A stretch of DNA of 5,016 bases from Clostridiales bacterium (GTDB lineage Bacteria; Bacillota_B; Dehalobacteriia; UBA4068). Made by a program: the position numbers and the translations under genes. The notes beneath the pieces are model-generated. The model made no database searches and was not told the DNA's origin. It saw only the letters and a program-made list of their open reading frames with translations. The stretch lies in the NCBI GenBank assembly GCA_009782975.1, contig WRIA01000067.1:1-5016 (forward strand), in the 5' to 3' direction. Below, piece by piece: positions 1-5,016 of the stretch; position 1 is the stretch's first letter, and each line of letters opens with the position of its first letter.

Positions 1-1554
1 AAAGGAGGCCACATATTTGCCATCCATATAACCGCCGGGGCCTGGCTTTTGGGCCGTACCGGTCTTACCGCCTACCCTGTATCCTTCTATATAGGCGCGG
101 CTGCCGGTACCGCCGGTGACAACCTCCTCCAGAACGCCCCGGAGCGTAGCCGCCGTTTCGGCGGAGATCACCTGCCGTACCTGCTGCGGCTCAAAATCAC
201 TTACTACGGTATCCCCATCCTTTACCTGATACACCAATTGCGGCTTAAGAAGCTTACCGCCATTGGCAACCGCGGCTACTGCGCTGGCCATCTGTATGGG
301 GGTAACGGAAATGCCCTGTCCTATACTGATGGTGGCCAGCCCAACAGGGCCCACCCTGTTATCCGCCTGCATGATGCCTGCTGCTTCCCCGGGAAGGTCT
401 ATCCCGGTAGGCGCGCCGAAGCCGAAAGCGCGGATATATTTGTAGAACAGACCCTTTTCCTTTGCTTCCAAGCTTTGCCCTATAGCCACTAAAGCAGGGT
501 TACAGGAATTTTGCATGGCCTCCACAAAGCTTTGATTGCCATGGGGATCTTTATTGCTCCAGCAATTTATTTTTGCGTCATAAACCTGTACATAACCTCG
601 GTCGTAATAGGTGCTTTGCAGGCTGGCCGTGCCTTCCTCCAAGGCTGCCGCAGCGGTGATTATCTTAAATGTGGAGCCCGGCTCGTAGCTGTCGGTTACC
701 ATGATATTGCGTTGCTCGGCCAGACCGGCCGCGCTGAAATAATTAGGGTCGTAACTGGAACGCTGGGCCATAGCCAAAATCTCCCCCGTGGCCGGACGCA
801 GCATGATTATCCCTGCGCTTTTGGGCGCGGAGTTGGAGATCATAAGCTTATCCAGTTCTCTTTCGCAGAAATATTGGATATTTTCATCTATGGTAAGATA
901 AATATCATAACCATCGCTGGGCGGCACATATTCAAAATGACCCTGTGGCAGGGAATGGCCGTAAGCGTCGTATTCGCCTATTATACGCCCCGGCTGTCCG
1001 CGCAGCAGATCATCCAAGGTAAGTTCCATACCTTCCAGACCCTGATTATCTACCCCGGCATAACCTATTATGTTGGCGGCCAGCATACCCTTGGGATAAT
1101 AGCGGCGAGATTCCCCTATTATATGGATACCCGGCAACTGTGCCTGCCTTATACTGTCGGCGGCCGCAAAATCCACCTTACGCTTTACCCAGGTAAACAT
1201 AGCGTTCTTTGTTATATCGTCCAGTACCTTTTGCTTATCCAAATCCAGCGCACGTGCTAAAAAGGCGGCTATTTCATCCTCTTTTTCGGATTTTATCACA
1301 TGGGGCGGGCTGGCGGTTATGGAATCGGCGGTCACGCTTATAGCCAGCTTATTACCGTTACGGTCAAATATGGTCCCGCGTGAGGCCGCCACCGATAAAT
1401 CGCGGGTACGGTCGTCCTCGGCCTTTTCCTGCAACTCCCCGGCCTGCACAAACTGTATGACAAACAGCCTTGATATCACCGCCAAAAAAGCCAGCAGCAT
1501 CAATATCAAGGCTATGGTGATTTTACGCCGCATACCTGTACGGCCTGGGGCCAT
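1..1554 (-). CDS. spoVD/ftsI: Class B penicillin-binding protein, FtsI/SpoVD family (C-terminus cut by window edge)
   Basis: Peptidoglycan D,D-transpeptidase that cross-links stem peptides outside the membrane, acting in septum or spore-cortex synthesis. I translated it by hand from the ATG at 1554; 518 codons are open to the window edge. A short basic N-terminus (R9-R10-K11) precedes one membrane helix at about residues 12-33. The class B dimerisation-domain motif RGTIFDR follows at 59-65. All three catalytic motifs are visible: S294-T-F-K297 with the acyl-accepting serine, S350-C-N352, and K497-T-G499. The reading frame ends in VASF, just where the family continues, so about 70 residues of the core fold are missing from view, plus any PASTA domain. 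It lies 47 bp after ftsL, its usual dcw place. C331 and C351 resemble the redox-sensitive pair of Bacillus SpoVD, which favours SpoVD over a vegetative PBP2B. The family is certain; the subfamily is inferred. Confidence 0.95.
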   Translation of the reverse strand, partial: MAPGRTGMRRKITIALILMLLAFLAVISRLFVIQFVQAGELQEKAEDDRTRDLSVAASRGTIFDRNGNKLAISVTADSITASPPHVIKSEKEDEIAAFLARALDLDKQKVLDDITKNAMFTWVKRKVDFAAADSIRQAQLPGIHIIGESRRYYPKGMLAANIIGYAGVDNQGLEGMELTLDDLLRGQPGRIIGEYDAYGHSLPQGHFEYVPPSDGYDIYLTIDENIQYFCERELDKLMISNSAPKSAGIIMLRPATGEILAMAQRSSYDPNYFSAAGLAEQRNIMVTDSYEPGSTFKIITAAAALEEGTASLQSTYYDRGYVQVYDAKINCWSNKDPHGNQSFVEAMQNSCNPALVAIGQSLEAKEKGLFYKYIRAFGFGAPTGIDLPGEAAGIMQADNRVGPVGLATISIGQGISVTPIQMASAVAAVANGGKLLKPQLVYQVKDGDTVVSDFEPQQVRQVISAETAATLRGVLEEVVTGGTGSRAYIEGYRVGGKTGTAQKPGPGGYMDGKYVASF

Positions 1555-1562
1555 ATGTATCA

Positions 1563-1568
1563 CTCCTT
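1563..1568 (-). promoter_or_regulatory. Ribosome binding site of the PBP gene
   Basis: AAGGAG read on the minus strand lies 8 nt before the ATG at 1554. It decides the start over the in-frame ATG seven codons later, which has no such site at a proper distance. Confidence 0.8.
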
Positions 1569-1601
1569 GGAACGTCGGCAAAAATGCCGGGTCCCGCTCG
1601 T

Positions 1602-2141
1602 TTAGTCTTCCACGGCCAAAGCCGTGCCGGAAAAGCATCTGTTTATCAATTCCACCAAAGCAGCCGTAAATGTACGCCGTTCCGGTTTAGGTTCTATATC
1701 AGGCTCTTTTGCCTGCAAGGCGGCCATATTTGCCGCCAGCATATTGCTTACCTGTTGATCCAGATAGTGTACCGCCTTGATATCCGGGTAAACCATGCCT
1801 AAATGGAGCTGCGCATAGCTTTCCACGCGGGAAAGAGAGCTTAAAGAGCCTATCTCCAGTTCCGTACGCATGGTCATAGCCTGTTCTTCCTTTATCTGCG
1901 CCTGTATATCGTTGATCTCCCGTCCGGCCAGGCCGATTTGCGCGTCCATGCACATATAAGCGAAGGCGGCGGCCAATACCACCGTTGTAAGCAGTGCAAA
2001 GGGCAAGGCCTCCCAGCGTCGTTTGGAAAGACGCTGTTCCTGCTCGGGGCGGAGCAATTCCAGCCTTTGCCGCCGCCACGCCGCATCAACGGGCTGCTCG
2101 AAATATGATTGCGCAAGTTGCGCGCTTCTGCTTGCCGCCAT
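1602..2141 (-). CDS. ftsL: FtsL-like cell division protein
   Basis: Small bitopic membrane protein of the divisome. FtsL normally pairs with FtsB/DivIC through a coiled coil and activates the septal FtsW-PBP synthase. The 179-residue product has a charged cytoplasmic part (1-45, ending K40-R-R42-W), one membrane helix at about 46-65, and a helical stretch at about 66-100 with coiled-coil character. A typical FtsL motif follows, with R105-V-E107 and L114-G-M116 before a proline. It is longer than the roughly 120 residues of the E. coli and B. subtilis proteins because of a tail of some 50 residues: a Pro/Glu/Lys-rich linker (about 145-156) and a final amphipathic segment (158-177). Primary sequence is poorly conserved in this family, so the call rests on topology, the LGM motif and position between rsmH and a class B PBP. 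The ATG has a strong Shine-Dalgarno site. Confidence 0.85.
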   Translation of the reverse strand: MAASRSAQLAQSYFEQPVDAAWRRQRLELLRPEQEQRLSKRRWEALPFALLTTVVLAAAFAYMCMDAQIGLAGREINDIQAQIKEEQAMTMRTELEIGSLSSLSRVESYAQLHLGMVYPDIKAVHYLDQQVSNMLAANMAALQAKEPDIEPKPERRTFTAALVELINRCFSGTALAVED

Positions 2142-2148
2142 TATATGT

Positions 2149-2155
2149 CCTCCTT
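2149..2155 (-). promoter_or_regulatory. Ribosome binding site of ftsL
   Basis: AAGGAGG on the minus strand lies 7 nt before the ATG at 2141. It is a near-perfect anti-16S match placed in the 29 bp gap after rsmH, and it fixes the ftsL start. Confidence 0.85.
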
Positions 2156-2170
2156 GCCTTTATGCCACAG

Positions 2171-3118
2171 CTACAGTTTCTCTACCGCTCTTAGCTGCGC
2201 GCTTTTGGCGCGCAAATTTATTTTTAACTCCTCCGCTCCGGCCACTACAGGCCTGCGGTTTATTATCTTTACTTCCGGCTTATGACCGCATACGCACACA
2301 GGCAATTCCGGCGGGCAGACGCAGGAACTGGCCCAATAACGAAATTTTTCTTTCACTATGCGAGATTCCAGTGAGTGGAAGCTGATAACGGCCAGCCTGC
2401 CGCCTTTTTTAAGCAGGTCTTTCGCCGCCTCCAAACCCCGGTTAAGCTCCGTAAGCTCATCGTTCAATACTATGCGCAAGGCCATGAAACTGCGCTTAGC
2501 CGGATGCTGATCCGCCTCCCGCGCTCCCTTGGGCACGGCCTTTTTGATAACGCCGACCAACTGCATGGTTGTCTTTATGGGGGCAAAAGCCCGTTCGGCC
2601 ACTATAAAAGCGGCTATGCGCCTGGCCCATCTTTCCTCCCCGTATTCATAGAGTACGCGGCTAAGTTCCCCTTCCTCCCAGGTGTTCACTATATCGGCGG
2701 CGGTAAGGGAGGCGGCGCTATCCATACGCATATCCAGGGGGCCGTCCTGCATATAGGAAAAGCCTCGTTCCGCAGTATCCAACTGATGTGAAGAAACGCC
2801 TATATCCAGCAGAACTCCGGAAACTTGTGTTTCCGAAAATCCCAGCGCGGCCAGAGCTTGCTTTATTTGCGAAAAATTGCTATGATACAATTGTACACGA
2901 TCCTCAAAAGGGGCCAACCGCGCCGCCGCCGCCTTAAGCGCCTCTTCATCCCTGTCCAGGCCTATAAGGCGTATATCCGGCGCTAAACGCAGCAGGGCCT
3001 CCGCATGACCTGCGCCGCCCACCGTGCCGTCTATGTACAGGCCGCCCCCGCAGGGTTTAAGCGCCGCCAGGGTCTCCGCCAGCAGCACCGGCAGATGATA
3101 AAACTGCCCCGAAGTCAC
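2171..3118 (-). CDS. rsmH: 16S rRNA (cytosine1402-N4)-methyltransferase RsmH (MraW)
   Basis: Cytosolic SAM-dependent enzyme that methylates N4 of C1402 in the decoding centre of 16S rRNA. The 315-residue product has normal family length. The N-terminus has H8-x-P-V-L-L. The SAM loop D30-G-T-V-G-G-A-G-H38 is followed by the acidic ribose-binding strand GLDRD (53-57). Further family blocks are LLDIGVSSHQLD, RGFSYMQDGPLDMRMD, the HPAKRSFMALRIVLNDEL helix, and S246-F-H-S-L-E-S-R253. The tail holds a CxC-x6-CxC cluster (C266, C268, C275, C277) and ends in the usual N-x-RAKSAQLR form. The start is GTG, overlapping the mraZ stop by 4 bp (GTGA). Only a weak GGA lies 9 nt upstream, so translation is probably coupled to mraZ. 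The next in-frame ATG is far downstream and would delete the SAM site. Confidence 0.98.
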   Translation of the reverse strand: MTSGQFYHLPVLLAETLAALKPCGGGLYIDGTVGGAGHAEALLRLAPDIRLIGLDRDEEALKAAAARLAPFEDRVQLYHSNFSQIKQALAALGFSETQVSGVLLDIGVSSHQLDTAERGFSYMQDGPLDMRMDSAASLTAADIVNTWEEGELSRVLYEYGEERWARRIAAFIVAERAFAPIKTTMQLVGVIKKAVPKGAREADQHPAKRSFMALRIVLNDELTELNRGLEAAKDLLKKGGRLAVISFHSLESRIVKEKFRYWASSCVCPPELPVCVCGHKPEVKIINRRPVVAGAEELKINLRAKSAQLRAVEKL

Positions 3119-3561
3119 AGGCGGATATCCGGGCGTAATTCGGCCAGCTTTTCAGCTACCTCCTCGTACTCCGTGGCCGATTCGCCGCTATTGTACTCCG
3201 CCCAGTCTTCTTTATTCCAAATCTCCAGGCGATCCAGCACGCCTATGGTCACGATCTCGCGGTTCAGCCCGGCATGGGCGCGCAAACTTTCCGTAAGCAC
3301 CACCCGCCCTTGCTTATCCGGCACTACTATCAGCGCGCCGGAAAAAAACTTGCGGGAAAAGCGGCGAGCGGCATCGCTGGCAGAGGAAAGCCTGCCTAAT
3401 TCGGCTATCTTGCTCTGCCACATATCCTTGGTATATACAAACAGACAACGATCCAGGCCCTTGGTGATCACAAACGAATCCCCAAGTTCCTCCCGAAAGG
3501 ATGCCGGAGCTATATAGCGGTATTTACTGTCCAAAATGTGGTCGTATTCGCCACTGAACAT
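3115..3561 (-). CDS. mraZ: Transcriptional regulator MraZ
   Basis: DNA-binding protein with two SpoVT/AbrB-like repeats that forms a ring and, in studied bacteria, binds direct repeats in the promoter of its own dcw operon. The product is 148 residues, the normal length. Each half carries the D-x3-R signature: D11-S-K-Y-R15 followed by P19 and F22-R23, and D82-K-Q-G-R86 followed by L93-R94. Other family blocks are the TKGLDRCLFVY stretch (33-43), FFSGA (72-76) and IGVLDRLEIW. The first signature has Tyr where Gly is usual (DxKGR), and the second lacks the usual Pro (T90). It is the first gene of the operon, directly behind AAAGTGG repeats and an extended -10 promoter, and overlaps rsmH by 4 bp. 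The ATG has a GAGGAG site 5 nt upstream. Confidence 0.97.
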   Translation of the reverse strand: MFSGEYDHILDSKYRYIAPASFREELGDSFVITKGLDRCLFVYTKDMWQSKIAELGRLSSASDAARRFSRKFFSGALIVVPDKQGRVVLTESLRAHAGLNREIVTIGVLDRLEIWNKEDWAEYNSGESATEYEEVAEKLAELRPDIRL

Positions 3562-3566
3562 AACTT

Positions 3567-3572
3567 CTCCTC
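3567..3572 (-). promoter_or_regulatory. Ribosome binding site of mraZ
   Basis: GAGGAG on the minus strand lies 5 nt before the ATG at 3561. The predicted leader is under 20 nt, so this site sits almost at the 5' end of the transcript. Confidence 0.75.
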
Positions 3573-3585
3573 AACTTTATGCTAT

Positions 3586-3591
3586 ATTATA
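3586..3591 (-). promoter_or_regulatory. Extended -10 promoter of the mraZ (dcw) operon
   Basis: A perfect TATAAT on the minus strand is preceded by TG at the extended -10 position (TGGTATAAT). No good -35 hexamer lies at 16-18 bp, consistent with an extended -10 promoter. Transcription would begin near 3579, giving a leader of about 18 nt. The upstream part of the -10 region overlaps the proximal MraZ-type repeat, so a bound repressor would block RNA polymerase. Inferred from sequence only. Confidence 0.75.
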
Positions 3592-3608
3592 CCACTTTCT
3601 TCCACTTT
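3592..3608 (-). promoter_or_regulatory. MraZ-box direct repeats (AAAGTGG x2, 10 bp period)
   Basis: On the minus strand AAAGTGG occurs at 3602-3608 and again at 3592-3598, exactly one helical turn apart. This matches the AAAGTG-type direct repeats with 10 bp spacing that I recall for MraZ in Mollicutes. Degenerate copies flank the pair: AAAGTTG at 3572-3578, 20 bp away and in phase, and AAAGTAG at 3624-3630, 22 bp away and slightly out of phase. The core pair lies in the -10/-35 spacer, which fits autorepression by MraZ. Confidence 0.75.
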
Positions 3609-3644
3609 ATACCTAAATTATTTCTACTTTAGGTGCTATTATCC

Positions 3645-3677
3645 TTTTTTTTCTTAACGATTTTTTTAATTTTTTTT
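3645..3677. other. A/T-tract cluster upstream of the mraZ promoter
   Basis: Three homopolymer T runs on the plus strand (A runs on the minus strand) of 8, 7 and 8 nt lie at 3645-3652, 3661-3667 and 3670-3677. They occupy much of the 190 bp gap between mraZ and the M20 gene, in sharp contrast to the GC-rich genes. Such tracts bend or stiffen DNA and may aid the promoter or the terminator; that role is inferred. No gene is apparent in the gap. Confidence 0.5.
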
Positions 3678-3691
3678 GTAAAAACAGCACT

Positions 3692-3728
3692 AAAAAGCCG
3701 GTATACTATATATAGTATACCGGCTTTT
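3692..3728 (-). terminator. Intrinsic terminator of the M20 gene (possibly bidirectional)
   Basis: A perfect 36 bp palindrome spans 3693-3728: AAAAGCCGGTATACTA on each outer arm around a TATA centre. It begins 23 bp after the M20 stop codon. Read on the minus strand, the stem ends in GGC followed by TTTTT (3692-3696), with a second T run soon after. Read on the plus strand it ends in TTTTGTT, so it could act both ways, but no plus-strand gene is visible here. It separates the M20 transcript from the mraZ promoter. Confidence 0.85.
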
Positions 3729-3751
3729 GTTCTACACAATATATTGTATAT

Positions 3752-4900
3752 TTACTTGTCCTGCCCGGCCACAAAGGAAGCGGCTAAAGCCATGGTTTTT
3801 GCGCCTATGGGCAGGGCGTCCTCCTCTATATCGAAGCTGCAATGATGCAATGGCCTTTGACAACGTTCGCTGCCCGAACCGGTGAAAAAGAAAGCGGCCG
3901 GAACCTCTCTGCCGTAGTAGGAGAAATCCTCCCCGTACAAAAAGGGCTTTTCCATAATTTCCGTAACAGCTCCGGCTCTTGTAGCGGCCTCCAGCACGAC
4001 CTGATTCAAATCATGCGTATTGATGACCGGAGGATAGCCATAAACATAATCCAGCTCGTAGGCAGCGCCCCAGGCCGAAGTTATACCCTTTAGCGTTTCG
4101 TGCATATATTCCATGACCTTATCCCTTACTTTGGTATTAAAGCAGCGCAGGGTCCCGGTCAATTCCACCCGGTCCGGTATGATGTTCTGGGCCGTGCCCC
4201 CATGTATGGTACCGATGGTCAGCACCACCGGCTCCGTAGGATCGACGCGGCGGCTGTGTATGTTCTGGATAGCCACTATGGTCTGGGAGGTAACAGCTAT
4301 AGTATCTATGGTTTGATGCGGGCTGGCTCCGTGGCCGCCCTTGCCCGTTATGGCAAGATGAAAATCGTCGGCAACCGCCATTACCGCGCCGTCGAACACC
4401 GCCACGGTACCTGCCGCGAACTCGTTGCTGATATGCGTGCCGAATACCACATCCACATAGGGGTCGCGCAGCACCCCTGCAGAAACCATATCCCGCGCGC
4501 CGCCGGGCGGTTTTTCCTCCCGGGGCTGAAAAATAAATTTTACCGTGCCGCCGGGGGGATTCTCGCTTATCATCTTGGCCGCGCCCAGCACCATAGCCAT
4601 ATGCGCGTCATGACCGCAGGCATGCATCCAGCCCGGCCGCTGAGAACGGTAAATGCAGGTATTTTTTTCTTCTATGGGCAAAGCGTCCATATCGGCGCGC
4701 AGGGCCACACATTTTTTGCCCGGGTCGCCCTCCAGTGTAGCAAGCACGCCGTAACCGGCTATACCTTTCTTTACCGTCAAGCCCATGCCGGCAAGTGTTT
4801 GCGCCACATAACTGGCGGTATCCTTCTCCTTGCCGGATATCTCCGGGTGCATATGCAGCAAGCGCCGCCATCCCACCAACAGATCTTTGTCAATATCCAA
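3752..4900 (-). CDS. M20 family (M20D) metallo-amidohydrolase
   Basis: Cytosolic dinuclear-metal hydrolase that removes an acyl or amino-acid group from an N-acylated substrate. Relatives include N-acyl-amino-acid amidohydrolases, hippurate hydrolase and N-acetyldiaminopimelate deacetylase; the substrate cannot be told from sequence. The 382-residue product has normal family length. Visible blocks are H18-P-E20, R68-A-D-M-D-A-L-P75, the metal motif H93-A-C95-G-H97-D98, Q125-P-R-E128-E129, H156, and the dimerisation-domain motifs G189-H-G-A-x-P-H195 and N239-I-I-P-D243. Y322-G-E324-D-F326 and H352-H353 follow near the end. All expected metal ligands (Cys95, His97, Glu129, His156, His352 or 353) are therefore present. 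The start is TTG at 4900, supported by GGAGG 8 nt upstream; the next ATG (codon 17) would remove the first helix. A strong terminator follows. It is not a usual dcw gene. Confidence 0.95.
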   Translation of the reverse strand: MDIDKDLLVGWRRLLHMHPEISGKEKDTASYVAQTLAGMGLTVKKGIAGYGVLATLEGDPGKKCVALRADMDALPIEEKNTCIYRSQRPGWMHACGHDAHMAMVLGAAKMISENPPGGTVKFIFQPREEKPPGGARDMVSAGVLRDPYVDVVFGTHISNEFAAGTVAVFDGAVMAVADDFHLAITGKGGHGASPHQTIDTIAVTSQTIVAIQNIHSRRVDPTEPVVLTIGTIHGGTAQNIIPDRVELTGTLRCFNTKVRDKVMEYMHETLKGITSAWGAAYELDYVYGYPPVINTHDLNQVVLEAATRAGAVTEIMEKPFLYGEDFSYYGREVPAAFFFTGSGSERCQRPLHHCSFDIEEDALPIGAKTMALAASFVAGQDK

Positions 4901-4908
4901 TTTTCAGT

Positions 4909-4913
4909 CCTCC
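4909..4913 (-). promoter_or_regulatory. Ribosome binding site selecting the TTG start of the M20 gene
   Basis: GGAGG on the minus strand lies 8 nt before TTG at 4900. There is no ATG or GTG at a proper distance, so this site decides for the rare start codon. Confidence 0.8.
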
Positions 4914-4927
4914 GCCCTGATACTCCC

Positions 4928-4966
4928 GGCCGGTCACTTATTCCGCTTAACAGCGGTTTACCGGCC
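4928..4966 (-). repeat. Compound inverted repeat in the leader of the M20 gene
   Basis: An outer pair (GGCCGGT at 4928-4934 with ACCGGCC at 4960-4966) encloses an inner hairpin (CCGCT at 4943-4947, loop TAAC, AGCGG at 4952-4956). It fills the 81 bp gap between the upstream stop codon and the M20 ribosome binding site. No T run follows on either strand, so it is not a standard intrinsic terminator. It may be a processing or stabilising mRNA structure, or a dispersed repeat; the function is unknown. Confidence 0.5.
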
Positions 4967-4981
4967 GTCCATGCCGGCGCC

Positions 4982-5016
4982 CTAAAAATCTATTTCCGGG
5001 TCATAATCCTCTTCTT
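4982..5016 (-). CDS. C-terminal end of an unidentified upstream gene
   Basis: Read on the minus strand from the window edge, one frame gives ten complete codons, EEDYDPEIDF, then TAG at 4982-4984. The acidic tail and the position 81 bp before the next same-strand gene make a real gene end plausible. Too little is visible to name a family. It may be co-transcribed with the M20 gene, since I see no clear promoter between them. Confidence 0.45.
   Translation of the reverse strand, partial: EEDYDPEIDF

Noticed and set aside
49..492. Plus-strand open frame of 147 codons
   Set aside because: It is antisense to the transpeptidase domain of the PBP gene and resembles no protein family.
511..1260. 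Long open frame on the plus strand (249 codons)
   Set aside because: It lies wholly antisense to the PBP gene, which has all three catalytic motifs. The product has no recognisable domain.
1699..2079. Second minus-strand open frame inside ftsL
   Set aside because: It is an out-of-frame shadow; the ftsL frame has the membrane helix, the LGM motif and a strong ribosome binding site.
2870..2896. Promoter-like TATGAT and a short TACAATTGTA palindrome on the plus strand
   Set aside because: They lie inside rsmH coding sequence with no fitting -35 or downstream plus-strand gene; most likely chance.
3005..3517. Plus-strand open frame of 170 codons
   Set aside because: It is antisense to mraZ and the start of rsmH, both firmly identified, and its composition is low in sense.
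3633..3845. Plus-strand frame with a hydrophobic Phe/Leu-rich start, resembling a small membrane protein
   Set aside because: The hydrophobic residues come from the poly-T tracts. The frame crosses the terminator palindrome and runs into the M20 gene antisense. No ribosome binding site is seen.
4608..4871. Minus-strand open frame inside the M20 gene
   Set aside because: It is an alternate-frame shadow of a gene with all metal-binding motifs intact.
1..5016. CRISPR arrays, transposase genes, tRNA or rRNA genes, and riboswitch-like leaders
   Set aside because: I looked on both strands and found no spaced repeats of CRISPR type, no element ends and no RNA gene signature. The window is almost fully taken by six minus-strand genes.

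Overview
The window carries the start of a division and cell wall (dcw) cluster from a Gram-positive-type bacterium. All genes are on the minus strand, so transcription runs from high to low coordinates. In that order the window holds the last codons of an unidentified gene (4982-5016), an M20-family amidohydrolase (3752-4900), an intrinsic terminator (about 3692-3728), the mraZ promoter with its MraZ-box repeats (about 3572-3630), mraZ (3115-3561), rsmH/mraW (2171-3118), an ftsL-like gene (1602-2141), and a class B penicillin-binding protein of the FtsI/SpoVD family (1-1554). The last of these runs off the left edge.

The order mraZ-rsmH-ftsL-PBP is the classic head of the dcw cluster. The proteins look like Bacillota, most likely Clostridia or a relative. 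The evidence is strong GGAGG-type Shine-Dalgarno sites, AAAGTGG repeats in front of mraZ, a CxC...CxC tail in RsmH, and a SpoVD-like cysteine pair in the PBP. Base composition is moderately GC-rich, yet ATA is the commonest Ile codon in the PBP gene. I cannot name a genus.

The genes are tightly packed. mraZ and rsmH overlap by 4 bp, rsmH and ftsL are 29 bp apart, and ftsL and the PBP gene are 47 bp apart. One transcript from the mraZ promoter probably serves all four. MraZ likely binds its own promoter, RsmH methylates 16S rRNA, FtsL is a bitopic divisome protein, and the PBP cross-links septal or spore-cortex peptidoglycan. The M20 hydrolase belongs to a separate upstream unit that ends at the palindromic terminator.

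No new system, mobile element, CRISPR array or RNA gene is visible. Points worth a second look are the MraZ operator architecture, the cysteine pair in the PBP, the long C-terminal tail of FtsL, a variant DNA-binding motif in MraZ, and a compound hairpin upstream of the M20 gene.
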